Assembly (NCBI RefSeq): GCF_000471905.2
Contig: NW_006499776.1
Location: forward strand, 4,378,150-4,442,149
Direction of reading: 5' to 3'
Origin: Amborella trichopoda
Lineage: Eukaryota > Streptophyta > Magnoliopsida > Amborellales > Amborellaceae
DNA length: 64,000 bases
Part shown: positions 31,347 through 42,640 of the stretch, in pieces
Numbering within the stretch: the first letter of the stretch is position 1
How the letters are laid out: every line of letters begins with the position of its first letter
Made by a program: the position numbers and the translations under genes
The notes under the pieces: model-generated
What the model was told of the DNA's origin: nothing
What the model saw: only the letters and a program-made list of their open reading frames with translations
Databases searched by the model: none

Positions 31347-32204
31347 CAAAAAGGAGTAATCAGTGCAGCCGTCATGGTCACTGATCCAAAGAAGTCTCCC
31401 TCCCAAACTTTGAACCTCTCCAAAGGAGTAGGCACGACGAAGACAACTCCCCAGGCAGGCAAGCAACAACAGTCGTACAACCGATTACCCCGTCGGCCAA
31501 CCTTGATGGGGGTGATTATTTCACCAGGCATAAGAACAATGTCTACCCCATCTAGAATGAATGGGTCCCTGCACTGTTCCTGTGCAGTAGAAGCTTCCCA
31601 TGCAGTAACCATCCAAGAAGACAACGAAGCCCCTAGTATTCTTCACCTTCTTCATTATAATGCTTCACAAAGGCATAATCACACCAAAGCCCGCAAGGCA
31701 ACTCCGACGCCTCGTTCAGGGGACTAAGGACCATTAGTGTCATTACCTGTGGGAATGCACCAGTTTCCATGACATATTCGCAAAGAAAATGTGGAAACCT
31801 AAGGAGTTTTATGATGTTCGAGTAAGTGATCCCCAAGCCACTATGCCATCAGTGCAAGAGGAGCACCTCTCAACACAAGACCTTCCTAACAATGATTAAG
31901 ACTCTGCTGAACCCTTGACTTCCCATCCATGGATAGTCAACCACGGGTGAAGCTGACTCAAGTCCTTGAGGCAAGAAGTAGTTCATCAAGCTAAGGCTAT
32001 TCACAAGCCTAGCAAGACGAATCAAACACTACCTCAGAAAACTAGAAGGAAGCAGGCACCAAGGGCTGCTGGCTAAAGAAACAAGATGGTTCAACCGCCA
32101 GTTGAGCAGGAATTTCTTAGGCCCCTTCCCCCACTGCCAACTTTATTGGATTTCATACCTGGCACGATCCTCCCTCCTTCTCATCAAGAGGATCTCCCAG
32201 GGTC
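31347..32204 (+). pseudogene. E2 Gag C-terminal part
   Basis: Counterpart of E1 5161-6100. The end of the second finger survives as LWECTSFHDIFAKKM (31745-31790), but the CPYH and the CHHC motif seen in E1 are missing or scrambled. Contains GTILPPSHQEDLPGSF near 32160-32205, matching E1 5150-5230. Confidence 0.55.
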
Positions 32205-32640
32205 ATTTTTAACTTAGAGCACGTCCAATGAGGGTGACGATGTTAAAAGCACTCCTCAACTATCTAAGCAAGGGAAAGACCTAAAAGATGCCTTGCACAC
32301 GTCCAATACTAGTGATGACGTAAAAAGCCATCTATATCGGTCCGATGAGGGGAATGACATTAAAATTCCCCCACTTTTTGACCCTTATCCTTCTTCTTCT
32401 ACTACTTCTCATCTTTCTTCTCCTATGTCTCCTGCAGGTAAAACCTTGAAATGCCCGGACTTCGAGGCTCTCGACAGAGAATTCGATGGGATCAACATAA
32501 GCAGGATGCAACGGAAACGATTGAGAAAGACCCTGGCACAGGTAGCAGGATTCCTAACAGTTGCTGATGCCCTGGTAGCTAAAGCCATGGCAGATCCACC
32601 TTCTTGAAAGAAACACAAAACGTCGAAGCCAAAGAAACCC
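32205..32640 (+). pseudogene. E2 Gag-Pol linker with acidic repeats
   Basis: Three copies of an acidic motif (TSNEGDDVKS, TSNTSDDVKS, RSDEGNDIKI) lie between 32220 and 32365, followed by FEALDREFDGINISRMQRKR and FLTVADALVAKA. Matches E1 4728-5160. Similarity to E1 ends near 32640, where the next Pol part should start but antisense PMD sequence begins. Confidence 0.65.
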
Positions 32641-33560
32641 CAATGGCCCCCACGCCATGGTAATTGTTACACAAGACTGGCTGAGCAAGGGCATACTCAT
32701 GCCCTCTTGCCATGTTGCAGGCCACATATAATACGCCAAAACGAATGTCGTCTTCCCATCCAGGGAGCACGAACTTGCACAAAAATAAGGCCAAATATGA
32801 GGTCAAAAAGACACAGTCATCGCTGGTCATAGATTGATACACGGGAGGCTTCCCCTTCATAACTACCTTCCCTTTTCCTTTCAGAATACCCCGAGCACCT
32901 TCGGGATGGTCCCCACAAAAGAATTTCACCCATTAGGTGAAGGTTACTCAACCATTGCTAGACTTTGCACGAACAAATTGGTAATCCTCGAAGATCTTTT
33001 GAAGACTGGCAGGTGGCTTTTCATCCCCCAAGCTAGCACCACCAAAGATGAACGAGTTCGGAGGCACAACCTCGTTATACATGGCCCCGATCATCGGAAG
33101 GCCCCCAATAAAATGAATATCTAGCAAAGAGATTCCTGCTTCCCCATGCCCAAGAAGATAGGTATTGTTAGTGTGACTCTTGGTCTCCAGTAATGATTTC
33201 ACAGTATTAGAGCATTGATCATAGTAGCTGCCTGAACATTGGATCGCTGCTAGCAGAGAAGCACATTCAAGAATGCTTAAGTGAGACACTAACACCTTGG
33301 CAATCCGGGAAGAGTATCCCTTCAAGTATTGGTGCTCCCCCTGAATTTGGAGGCCTTTTTCTGACCACATTAGTAGCCCCTTTGCTTGTACCATTCATTT
33401 CCCTAGGGTAGGAAAGTTCTCTCCGAAAGCTATGTTCCTATGCATACAATGAAGGAGTTCCACCCCTTCTTCAATATTAACATTGCCGTCATTACCCACA
33501 CGAACTTTAAAACAAACCGGTCAGTAATAAAAGTGACACTGAGGGGTCACTCTAGTTCGC
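32641..33560 (-). pseudogene. Plant mobile domain (PMD) ORF, antisense within E2
   Basis: Read on the minus strand from about 33560 to 32641. The frame 32948-33394 contains LLGHGEAGISLLDIHFIGG followed by LPMIGAMYNEVVPPNS, which fits the PMD hallmark (GHGE-x-x-I-S-L-x-D-x-x-x-x-G-G-L-P-x-x-G). Then 32579-32929 gives FLTSYLALFLCKFVLPGWED and ARGHEYALAQPVLCNNYHG, the later conserved PMD block. A frame change and an internal stop separate the two. PMD proteins include the MAIN/MAIL1 family of plants; PMD domains also occur in transposons, and antisense extra ORFs are known in Tat-lineage elements. Whether this is a captured gene or a normal part of the E2 family cannot be decided here. Confidence 0.75.
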
Positions 33561-33760
33561 ATACTGGCCTTGTAAGCCAAATGGGCTTCCCTCTTGTTAA
33601 GCCTCACCGGTAAAGTTATTAGTACCGACCTCTCCTTCTCTCAAAAGATTCTTCACATCAGGAATTCGGTAAGAAGAACAAACAATTATAAAAGGGATTA
33701 GTAATTTACTCCCAAATCAAAAATTGCTAAAGCACTGGATCAGCGCCAGCTGGGCACTCA
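33561..33760. other. Unclassified 3' region of E2
   Basis: Between the PMD start region and the tandem array. No motif recognised on either strand. Confidence 0.4.
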
Positions 33761-34065
33761 AACCTTAGCACCGGCTATGTCCGCTAACCTTTAGTGCCGG
33801 CTAAGTCCGCCAAAGCTTAGTGCTGGCTGTGTCTGCTAAATCCTACCTCCGGTTGTGTCTGTCAATGCTTAGCACCGATTGTGTCTACTAAAAGCTTAGT
33901 GCCGGTTGTGTCTGTTAAAGCCTAACGCTGATTGTGTCTGCCAACACGTAACACGGTTGTGTTTGCCGATGCTTAGCGTCGGTTGCATCTGCGAACACCT
34001 AGCGTCGGTAGTGTTCACCAAACTCGCAGCGCCGCCCAACGTCTAGTGCCGGCCATGTTCAGATC
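33760..34065 (+). repeat. Tandem repeat of 'gcttagtgccggctgtgtctgctaa', about 26-27 bp
   Basis: About eleven degenerate units. The GCCGGCTGTG core is the same as in the hairpin arrays of the Ogre-type and Tekay-type LTRs, but the unit and the spacer are different. Confidence 0.8.
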
Positions 34066-34900
34066 TCTCACATGTGCCGCGGATTCTACACATGATACCT
34101 CCAGCCCCACTACGTCGCCTGATAACCGTCCACCTCCACGCCGTCTGATACACAGATTACACGTGCTGATGTGAACCGTGCACCTTCCCTACAGCCGTTC
34201 ACCTTCCCCACGACAGTCCACACCCCAGCAATGGTCCACTTCCCTGTGCCCTTCGATTTCTCACCAGAAACTCTCTATCCCTACCGAAAACCTATGCAAC
34301 TTCCCCCATGCCACCGGAAAATCACCGTGCACCAATCGGAAAAAGTGTTAGAAACTAGCGAAACACCCTGGTTAGCCCTCTACTGCAACTCCTGCTGCCT
34401 ACTCCCTTTGCCAGAACCTCGAAAACATGCTTGGAGTACCCTGTTTTCTGGCGAACTCCTCCTCTACTAGCAAAACTCCAGCAATGCTCAAACCTCCTAT
34501 GGTTTTTCCCTTAGCCAGAACCTCCACTGTTTTCTAGCGAGCTCTCGTTAGCCCTGTCGAAATCCCACTGCTTACCGAAGCTTCTACTAGGCACCCTCTT
34601 CTCACCGTTAAAATATTTTAAGTTTTTTTCCTTCAGTAAAAACGTGAAGGAAAATGAGGTATTACCCTCTTATATAGCCCTCAAATGCCCCTCACAAACT
34701 GGGAATCCCACTCACGTCCAAGAAAAGCCAAATGACGATAAGCTGGGTCCTGCTTTGACTTAAGTCCTAAGGCAACTCTCACCTCTGCCTAAAAAATTCC
34801 AACGAACAAGCTGGACCGGGTCGGGCTTTGACCCGAGGCCCGAGGCAACTCTCTTCGCCACTTGTAAAATTCCAATAAAAGGGTTGGACAGGGTCGGGCT
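34066..34900. other. Unclassified C-rich region of E2
   Basis: Contains a 99-codon plus-strand frame (34171-34470) rich in Pro, Cys and Thr and several short repeats of 'ccagaacctc' and 'gcgaactcc'. No protein family recognised. 34780-34900 holds a local repeat of a 60-bp segment with ggtcgggctttgacccgagg. Confidence 0.4.
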
Positions 34901-34904
34901 CAGG

Positions 34905-35215
34905 TAATGGCTTGAATATTAATCCATACCCAGCACTGGCTATGCAGTCGAAGGTACTTAGCGTGGGCTGTGTTTCAACAACCACAACACCGGTTGTATG
35001 CTCAGCAACTCAATGCCGATTGTGTTCATGCACATGCCGCCCTTAGCACCAGTTGTGTTTTTAACAACCGAGCACCGACTGTATTTCTAACCTTCCAACA
35101 CTGATTGACTAGTTAAGATGCAGTGTTGACCGTCTTCAGCGCCAATTGCATTTTCAAAGACTTAACGCCGGCTGAGTGCTCAAGAAATAATGGTTGCTGC
35201 AGCTGGCGTCGTGTG
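34905..35215 (+). repeat. Second degenerate 'accggttgtgtt / gccgactgtgtt' array
   Basis: About nine irregular units of 28-35 bp with cores like agcaccgactgtatttc. Same core as 33760-34065, strongly diverged. Confidence 0.65.
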
Positions 35216-35827
35216 TGTCCTATTTCTTTGTGCGTTTTAAATACCATTTTTAACAATTTCTTATGCTTTAAAATTTTTTTATCCAATCCTCATATTTTTA
35301 TTACCTATAATATTATTTTTAATTTTTAATTCATTGAATAAATTAGTTAGTCTTTTTCAATATTTTTTTTAAAATCTTTATATTTTAAATGTTATGTTTT
35401 AATTTTTTTAATTACAATTTGATTAATTTTTATTAAGTACATTGTTTTTAGTAATTAATTTTATAATAATTAAATATTTTGTAGACTTTATCATTGGTTT
35501 CATATCTAAATGCTATCAACCTTGATATTTTTTCCTAATTTTTAGTCATATATAAATATTAATGGGTATTGTTAGCTCTATCTAGCACCTTAGAGTTAAA
35601 AATGTACATGAGCATATGAATAATAAGTCGAGGTGATGGTTGCACATATGAGAAAGTCCCACAGGGATAATTAGACAAAACCAAGAAGGAAATGAGACAT
35701 ATCCATACCTATTCTCAAATATCATATGAGAATACTGCAGCCTGAAAATCAAATAAAGGAACATGTAATGACACATGAACAATGGAAAATATTAAAATCA
35801 AATGAACACTACGAACAAATAAACGAT

Positions 35828-35869
<42 letters not shown>

Positions 35870-36219
35870 CAAATAAACCATTTGCGAGAGAACAAATAAA
35901 TTATTGAGGGAAAAGAGAGATAAAGAGAGATCTTTTAGCAAACTTATACATTATCCTTTGAAATAGAGAAAAATATATCTATCAAATTGACATTTATCAA
36001 CTATAGATATCCATCATTTATCCAAACTTTGATCTTTTGTGAGCTTTGAAAGGTTGGCAAGATATAAATGATTGTGCGGAACTAAAACAATATAATGATT
36101 TGCCAAACTTGAGGGTAGGAGAAAAGATAGAGATTATTTTCAAATTTGGCAATTGCCATTATTGATACCCAATAATATGGAAACTTATCATCTTACCCAA
36201 AAAAATATGGAAACTTATC
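35216..36219. other. AT-rich unclassified region
   Basis: Very AT-rich (35250-35560) with homopolymer T runs, a (GA)18 microsatellite at 35831-35866, and a 17-bp direct repeat aatatggaaacttatca at 36174-36190 and 36203-36219 just before the LINE. No coding sequence seen. Confidence 0.5.
35831..35866. repeat. (GA)18 microsatellite
   Basis: Uninterrupted GA dinucleotides, 36 bp. Confidence 0.95.
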
Positions 36220-37946
36220 AAGACCACATCTCGTAATCATGTGTGGTATGGGATAGAGAGGGGAACGTCAATTTTTTGCAATTATAAGAAGCTAAGTTTA
36301 AAATTTCCAGCCAAGGTCCTTCTGTATTACATTTGCAATATGCAGATGATACATTCATTTTTTGTGAGGCAGGTGTAGTACAAGTTAAGAACATTATTAA
36401 GTTCTTGGATTGTTGTGAGGTGGTTGTGGGTTCAAAAATCAATTTTTGTAAGATCTCTTTGATTGGTATGAACTATGCTTAATCTGTAATGGAGAATTTG
36501 GCAGATTCGATGGGGTGTAAAGTTGGTATTTTTCCTATTATTTATTTGGGATTACCTATTTCTGATACTGGATTATCAGTAGCTATCTAGGACAAAATTT
36601 TGGAAGGAATTCAAATTAAGTTGGACTTGCGGAAGTATAAATACTTGTCCATAGGTCGAAGGGTTACTTGACTAAGATCGTATTTGACAAATTTACCTAT
36701 CTATCAAATGTTGATCATTCATATGTCAGCTTCAATAGTAAAAAAGATTCAAAGAATCATGATGGATTTTTTGTGGGGTTCTTTTGGGGAGGAAAGAAAG
36801 TATCATTTATTGAGATGGGATAGAGTTTGCACTTTGAAGAATAAGGGACGTTTGGGTATTAGGAAAGTTAAGCTGATAAACCAAGCACTCATGTGCAAAT
36901 GATGGTGGCGAAGTTTTCATCTTAAGGATGAGTTGTGATATCAAGTACTATCTAACAAGTATGGAATAGATAGATAGGGAGTATGGATTGGGAAAAGCAG
37001 AGGGGGTAATGCTTTAGTTATGTGGAGATCTATTTATAATTGTAAACCGATGATTTCAAGTTACTTCAAGTGGAATGTGGGTGATGTGAGCACACTTCCT
37101 TTTAGCACCATAAATGGACATGGGATTGTCCTTTGAAGCTAGAATTCTAGGAGATCATTGACAAAGTGACTCAGTCGAATGCGAAGGTGGCTGATGTTGT
37201 AGATGTAAGAGGTAATCAGGTCTCGTGGAATGTTACATTTCCTTATAGAAGAGTAGATGAGTCCTTTCTAGCCCAGTGGTGTGAGTTATTGGATGTTATA
37301 TAAAGTTTATATATCATCTAATGCTATGGATGAGATTTTTTAGAAGATTGAAAGTGATGGTACCTTTACGGTTAAGTCTTGTTATAAGTTATTATTTCAT
37401 GATATGTAGAGATGGTTAGTACCATAGATCAAGAAAATTTGGAACTGGTATATTCCTCATAATGTACAAGCCTTTATTTGGTTGGCTGCCTATGAAAAAA
37501 TTCTCACGATAGAAAATTTGATTAAAAGCGGCAAGATTTTTCCAAATATTTCTTTGATGTGTAAGGCAGATGCGGAATCAGGTGCACATCTCTTTATCCA
37601 TTGCCCCTTCACTACCAGGATTTGGCATTGGTTATTTGGCTTGTTGGGAGTTAGTGTGCCACTAACTTTCTCGGCCTTGGATATTTTGTCGTAGATAGAA
37701 TTTCGAAATCTACCTTTGACGGGCAGTGTAGTTTGGAAGATGTCAGAGGTGTGGTGCTTTGGGAACTTTGGAAAGAGAGGAATAGAAGAATCTTTGAAAG
37801 AGAGTGTTTAACATTTGATAGATTTATCACCAAAATCAAACAGTCTGTTTGGTGTTGGTTGGCAGCCACAAAAGAATGATGGGGTATTGCTGAGTCAAAT
37901 GTCATGATTATATGCACAATCTTTCCTACTTGAGGGTTGTCAGAAC
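36220..37946 (+). pseudogene. LINE (plant L1 type) ORF2: RT end and zinc-finger part
   Basis: Non-LTR retrotransposon ORF2, plus strand, 5'-truncated. At about 36330-36370 it reads LQYADDTFIFCEA, the RT active site with both Asp residues. Then YLGLPISDTGLS (36544-36580), MDFLWGSFGEERKYHLLRWD (36762-36820) and, after stops, the zf-RVT region FIWLAAYEKILTIENL, then SGAHLFIHCPFTTRIW (37470-37630). The first CxxC of that finger is altered. Several stops. The sequence is interrupted by the Tekay-like element and goes on at 48933 with the RNase H part. The sequence before the RT active site is missing, a normal result of incomplete reverse transcription of LINEs. Confidence 0.85.
37942..37946. repeat. 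Tekay-like element target duplication, left copy (AGAAC)
   Basis: AGAAC before the 5' LTR; identical copy at 48933-48937. Confidence 0.9.
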
Positions 37947-38039
37947 TGTAAGGGCCACAATTTTCTCCCAGTCCAGTGACACGCACGGCAATGGAGAGTG
38001 AGACGGAGACCTAGCGTCGTTTCGAGCATCATCGTTCGT

Positions 38040-38330
38040 GTGTGAAAGCCCAACGCCGGCAGTGTAAGGAAAACGTAACACCGGCTATGTAAAGAAAACA
38101 CAGCGCCGGCTGTGTAAGGGAAACACAGCGTCGACTGTGTAAGGAAAACACAGCACCGGCTGTGTAAGGGAAACACAGCACCGACTGTGTAAGGGAGACA
38201 CAGTGTCAACTGTGTAAGAGAGATGCAGCGCCAGCGGTGTAAGAGAAGAGGCAGCGCCCGCTGTGTAAAGAGGCCCATCACCGTCTGTGAACCCAAGTCC
38301 TGGTCCCGGCTGTGACCCAGCACCATCTGC
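38040..38330 (+). repeat. Hairpin minisatellite in Tekay-like 5' LTR, about 25 bp
   Basis: About ten units of 25-26 bp, aaCACAGCGCCGGCTGTGtaag. CACAGC pairs with GCTGTG over a four-base loop. In the unit near 38210 both arms changed (CACAGT...ACTGTG). The 3' LTR has the same array at 45640-45930. Confidence 0.85.
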
Positions 38331-39774
38331 GAAATGAGAGCAAGAAAGAGCAGCGTCAAGAGCGCCTTGGTCAAACGTATGGCCGTTGCACATGTCAACG
38401 CCGCTCCATATGACTGCGTTAGCCACAGTGCATTCCAACCACCCACTCCTTTTTAAGGCTTTTTCCTCCTTTGGGCAGCACTGTCTCTCCCATTTCTCAA
38501 TCTTTTTCTCTCCCTTGAAGCTCACTGCTGCCCCTTGAAGACAGTCCACTAGTGGAGTTAAGGAAAGCCCATGACGGCCATGAGTGGGGATTTGAGAAAC
38601 CGTGAGAGTCCAGGTAAAAGCGTTTAGCTTCTATGCATCCATGGGATTTGTAAGGATAAATGTTGAAAATGGGTAAGATGATAGAATGAAAAATGTGAAG
38701 TATGAATGGGTTGACATGAGGTTGAAATTTAATATTTGTGCTTCTAAATGTCATGACTGTTCTAACCACATATATGATCTTGTTATTCATGGAGACTCAT
38801 TAAGTTTCTCACTGTGATACTTGTTACTTCCACGCCCAAAGTCTACCATGGCCATGAAATACTAAGTGTTCTTTAAAAACATGTTAACTTGAGAATAAGA
38901 ATTTCCACAACTGTGACTGTTTTTGCATCAAATTGTTCGATGGCCAAATGGCGTCCAAATGGGATCAAATCAGTCTCATTTTATGTCATGATAAAATTGC
39001 TCATGGATTAAAGGATATTGCTTAAGATGTCAAGACATGGCATTGCTCACAGTCACTGCCAATTCCAACATCTGTTGCCCTCTTTGGGCCATGTTTCGGA
39101 CCCAGCAAACGATGTCCAAAAACCTTCAAATTACCACCTTTGAAAACGTCTATGAGTGTACTCAAAGTTGTATGTTGTGAGGTTTTTGGATTTCCCCACG
39201 GATTTTGAATTATGCTCCGAAATGCACGAATATGTCAATGCGCACTATTGCAGGGAAGATTTCCAGCAACCAATGCTCACCTTGTACTGATCTATTGACC
39301 CACCAAATGGCACCCAAATCCTTTCAAACCATGGTATTTGTAAAGGTCGATGTATTAGCTCAACGTTTCATGTTTGAGGCATTTCGAAACTCCCCCTAGA
39401 TAGCGAGCTACACCCTTGCAAAGAGGGGCGTGTCACCGTTACATGTCACTGCACCAAATTTTATATCCATGCGACATTGAGTTATCTTAGTATGTGAAAA
39501 ATGTGAATGCCACATGATATATTTCATGCGAATGCCATAAAGATATGTGAATGATGTCATATGTCTGCACTTTGTGAGAAAAAGGGGCCACGAGCACGAT
39601 AGTGATGAAATGAATTCAAAATGAATGCCAAATTCTACTGAGAAGACTTGTGTGTAAATGCTCAGTGAAAGCTTATGAAATAAATGTCTTTTGCTAAATG
39701 CTATGATGTAATGGTGAAATATGATTCATCTGTATGACACATTGACTAATGTGAATGAATTGAATGCTCGAACA

Positions 39775-40100
39775 TGATGAATGGCCACTGTTTATATTGA
39801 TATTGACCACTACGCGATGGGACACTCACCGATAGTGGCTACTATTACGATATTGTGGTGAATGGCCACTTATATTTATATTGACCACTAATCTGTGGGC
39901 CACTCACCGGTAATGGATACTATTACGATATTGTGATGAATGACCACTGTTTATATTGATATTGACCACTACGCAGTGGGACACTCACCGGTAGTGGATG
40001 CTTTTACGATATTGTGATGAATGGCCACTGTTTATATTGATAGTGGCCACTACATTGCGGGACACTCACCGGTAGTGGATACTGTTATATATCGCCAGCT
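39775..40100 (+). repeat. 80-bp tandem repeat, 4 copies (5' LTR)
   Basis: Units start at about 39780, 39860, 39941 and 40021 with atggccactgtttatattga; each includes cactcaccggtagtggatac. Confidence 0.85.
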
Positions 40101-41117
40101 ACGCGATGGGACACTCATCGATAGTAAGGAAAATGATGCCGACATATCCCCTAACCTGCATAATGATAGGAACGTACTAAGGGAGATGATAGAGGGTCGC
40201 ACCCTAGAGTCATGAAATGAAATGATTTATGCCTTGCAAGGTAATGGCCTATCAAACCCCCCAATGCGCGTTGGGGACTGTGTGCGTGTGTTGAGGGTAT
40301 TACGAAGGGGATTCACCCACTTGTTATTGCCCTCCCTCCTGAGAGACAATAGAGGCTCTAAGCAATGGGATTGGTAGCCCAATGAATAGGGCCTCTGCTA
40401 CGGGAGTAGGTGATTTAGGGAGTGAGTGGGTAATAATTGAACTTCTGAAAAAGGAATGTTTAGGATTGCACTGATTGAATGACTAACGATTTCACTGATT
40501 GAATGCTTATGATCACACTAATTTAATGATAACTGTCGTTTGAATGTAAAGTTTATACTCGTTATCTTGACCTGATATTCATATATGCTAAACCATGACT
40601 TTATATTGATGGGTTGAACTGTTACCGGACATGGATAGAATTACTATAGATGCACACACTAAACCCACTTACTGGGTTGTATAGTTCACTCAATTATTCC
40701 TCGTCTCCTTATAGATTGATAACGACAGGTTCAAGGCTTGAAGATCTTGTTTGGATGTTGGAAGTCGAAGCTAGATTTCTCAAAGAACTTGCTTAGATCT
40801 TGTTTGTGTCTAGGCTATTTTGCCTTGGGTTTTTGTTCTTTGTTGATATGTATAACATTGGGCCTTGATCCCCCGAATTGAATGTAATATTTTTAAAGAA
40901 ATTTATATAATGAAATTTTGGTGTATGGGATTTTCTATGTTCATATGCTAGTTGAGTTATCATTTTAGTTCTTTTCCATGGTTTGCTCGAATACCGAAAA
41001 TAAAGGTGTTGAGTCCACTTCTTCCTAAGTGACAACATTACATTGGATCACGAACCCGCACTCGGTGGCCTGTGGCCGCGTAAGGTACTGTGGTCGGGAG
41101 TAGGGTCATGACAGATA

Positions 41118-41131
41118 TGGTATAAGAGCAG
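41118..41131 (+). promoter_or_regulatory. Tekay-like primer-binding site
   Basis: TGGTATAAGAGCAG, four bases after the LTR end. The usual plant site complementary to initiator tRNA-Met is TGGTATCAGAGC; one base differs. Confidence 0.8.
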
Positions 41132-41227
41132 CCAGAATATGATTCTTAGCCTAAGGAGTTTAGGAGAGTTCTTTTATTAGTTTTGGAGTAGACAAGTGAC
41201 TAGGTGTTCTTGTGACAAGGTTAAAAG

Positions 41228-42060
41228 ATGCTGAGAGCTCGTACTCGCAACGCGAGTTCCAATAATGAAAATACTGAAGTACTCAGCGAGTTTTATAAGA
41301 CTCTAGGGGCTGTGACCCAAATGATGAAGGAATGACAGTAGCCTCATGGAGAGGTTTAGGAGAATGGTACCCCCTAACCTTTTGGGGCATAGAGGAGTGG
41401 AGAAGGCTGAGAGGTGGAAGAAACAAATAGAGAATATTTTTGAGGTGTTACACTGCTTGGATGAGCAAAAAGTCAAGCTAGGGGCCTTTATGCTAAAAGG
41501 GGAAGCAGAGTACTGGTGGGACTCGGTGAAGCAGACCTAGGGGGAGACAGGGACTGGGTCACCTGGGAAAACTTCTTGACAATGTATGACGAAAAGTACT
41601 TCCTTGACTCAGTCAAGGAAAAAAAGGAAGTAGAATTTATTGAACTCCACAAGGGAGTATGACTGTTGAACAATAAGCTGCCCGGTTTGTAGAGCTCTGT
41701 AAGTATGCATCCCACATCATAAATACTGAGGCGCGAAAGGTGGCTAAATTTGAAAGGGGGTTGCGACTAGATATTAGGAGTAGAGTGATGTCGGTCAATA
41801 TAAAGTCGTACGCCCCAATGGTAGACCATGCCATGAAGATGGAAAAGACTGCGAGGATCGCAGGTTAAGGGAGGAAGGAAAATTGAAAGAAGAAACCCCG
41901 GCAATATTGGGAAGAAACCCCGGCAATACGGGCACTGACCGACGCCCGATTTGTACTTATTGTGGGAGAAGAAATCACACTGCCGCAGAATGCTACCGAA
42001 AGAAGAATGTATGTCTGAAATGCGGTAAGCTTGGCCATTGGGCGCAGGACTGCCCTATGA
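41228..42060 (+). pseudogene. Tekay-like Gag with two zinc knuckles
   Basis: Starts with ATG at 41228 (MLRARTRNASSNNEN). The Gag core is readable at 41346-41540 as [40 protein letters not shown] and [14 protein letters not shown] at the expected Trp codon after VKQT (41540) and later frameshifts break it. From 41883 the frame is open again and has two CX2CX4HX4C knuckles: CTYCGRRNHTAAEC and CLKCGKLGHWAQDC (about 41954-42054). Two knuckles in a row suggest strong RNA binding in the intact protein. Confidence 0.85.
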
Positions 42061-42640
42061 TGAAGGTCGAGGATCTCCCAAAGACTCAAGGACGAGTGTT
42101 CACACTCACTGAACAAGAGGTCAAGGCATCCACCTTGGTGATCAAAGGTATACTCTCAATTTGTGATATTAATACTAAAGAATTAATTGACCTTGGAACC
42201 TCGCACTCATTTGTTGCACCCCATTTTGCTCGTTACATGAATGTTGCACCTACATGTCTCAACTATACTTTAGTAGTATGCACGCCTGTGGGAGGCTCTA
42301 TAGAAACTGATAGAATATATAGGCAGTGTAAGCATATGATTGATGGGTGCGATCTACTGGTGGATCTAATCCACCTAGGTATTCAAGACTTTGATGTGAT
42401 TCTAGGCATGGATTGGTTGTTTACGCACCATGCCACTGTCAACTGCCATGAAAAGACAGTAACATTTAAATGCCCCGACCGAGCAAAAATACACTTCTGG
42501 GGCATTAGGGACAATTCCCCTCTTCACCGCATCTCTGCCCTCCGGGCCTCTCGCCTCCTGGCTAAGAAGTGTGAAGGGTACCTAGCTCATGTGGTAGAGA
42601 ATCGGGGTTTTCTGACCCAGTTGGAAGGGATATTAGTAAT
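42061..42640 (+). pseudogene. Tekay-like aspartic protease
   Basis: Continues in frame with the zinc knuckles. Positions 42189-42212 encode DLGTSHSF, the active-site loop (family form D-x-G-[AS]-[TS]-H-S-F), with the catalytic Asp kept. Further on VILGMDWLFTHHATVNC (42398-42448), the conserved second part of the protease domain. This part has no stop; it is the longest open frame of the window (41883-42866). Confidence 0.85.

Larger units (their letters stand above)
37947..41113 (+). mobile_element. Tekay-like 5' LTR, 3,167 bp
   Basis: Starts TGTAAGGGCCACAATTTTC, ends GGGTCATGACA. Contains the hairpin minisatellite (38040-38330), the segment shared with 12395-13462, and four copies of an 80-bp repeat (39775-40100). 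Differs from the 3' LTR at many positions, so the insertion is old. Open frames of 168 and 154 codons on the minus strand (37940-38549) are translations of the minisatellite, not genes. Confidence 0.9.

Noticed and set aside
34171..34470. 99-codon Pro/Cys-rich frame as a possible host exon
   Set aside because: No family, no splice context, embedded in repeat-rich E2 internal DNA.
37940..38549. Minus-strand frames of 168 and 154 codons with repeats like LHSRCCVFLTQ
   Set aside because: They read through the 25-bp hairpin minisatellite; the 3' LTR copy (45576-46111) breaks the frame.
41118..41131. tRNA gene fragment
   Set aside because: Short match to tRNA-Met complement is the primer-binding site, at the exact distance from the LTR; no tRNA gene structure.
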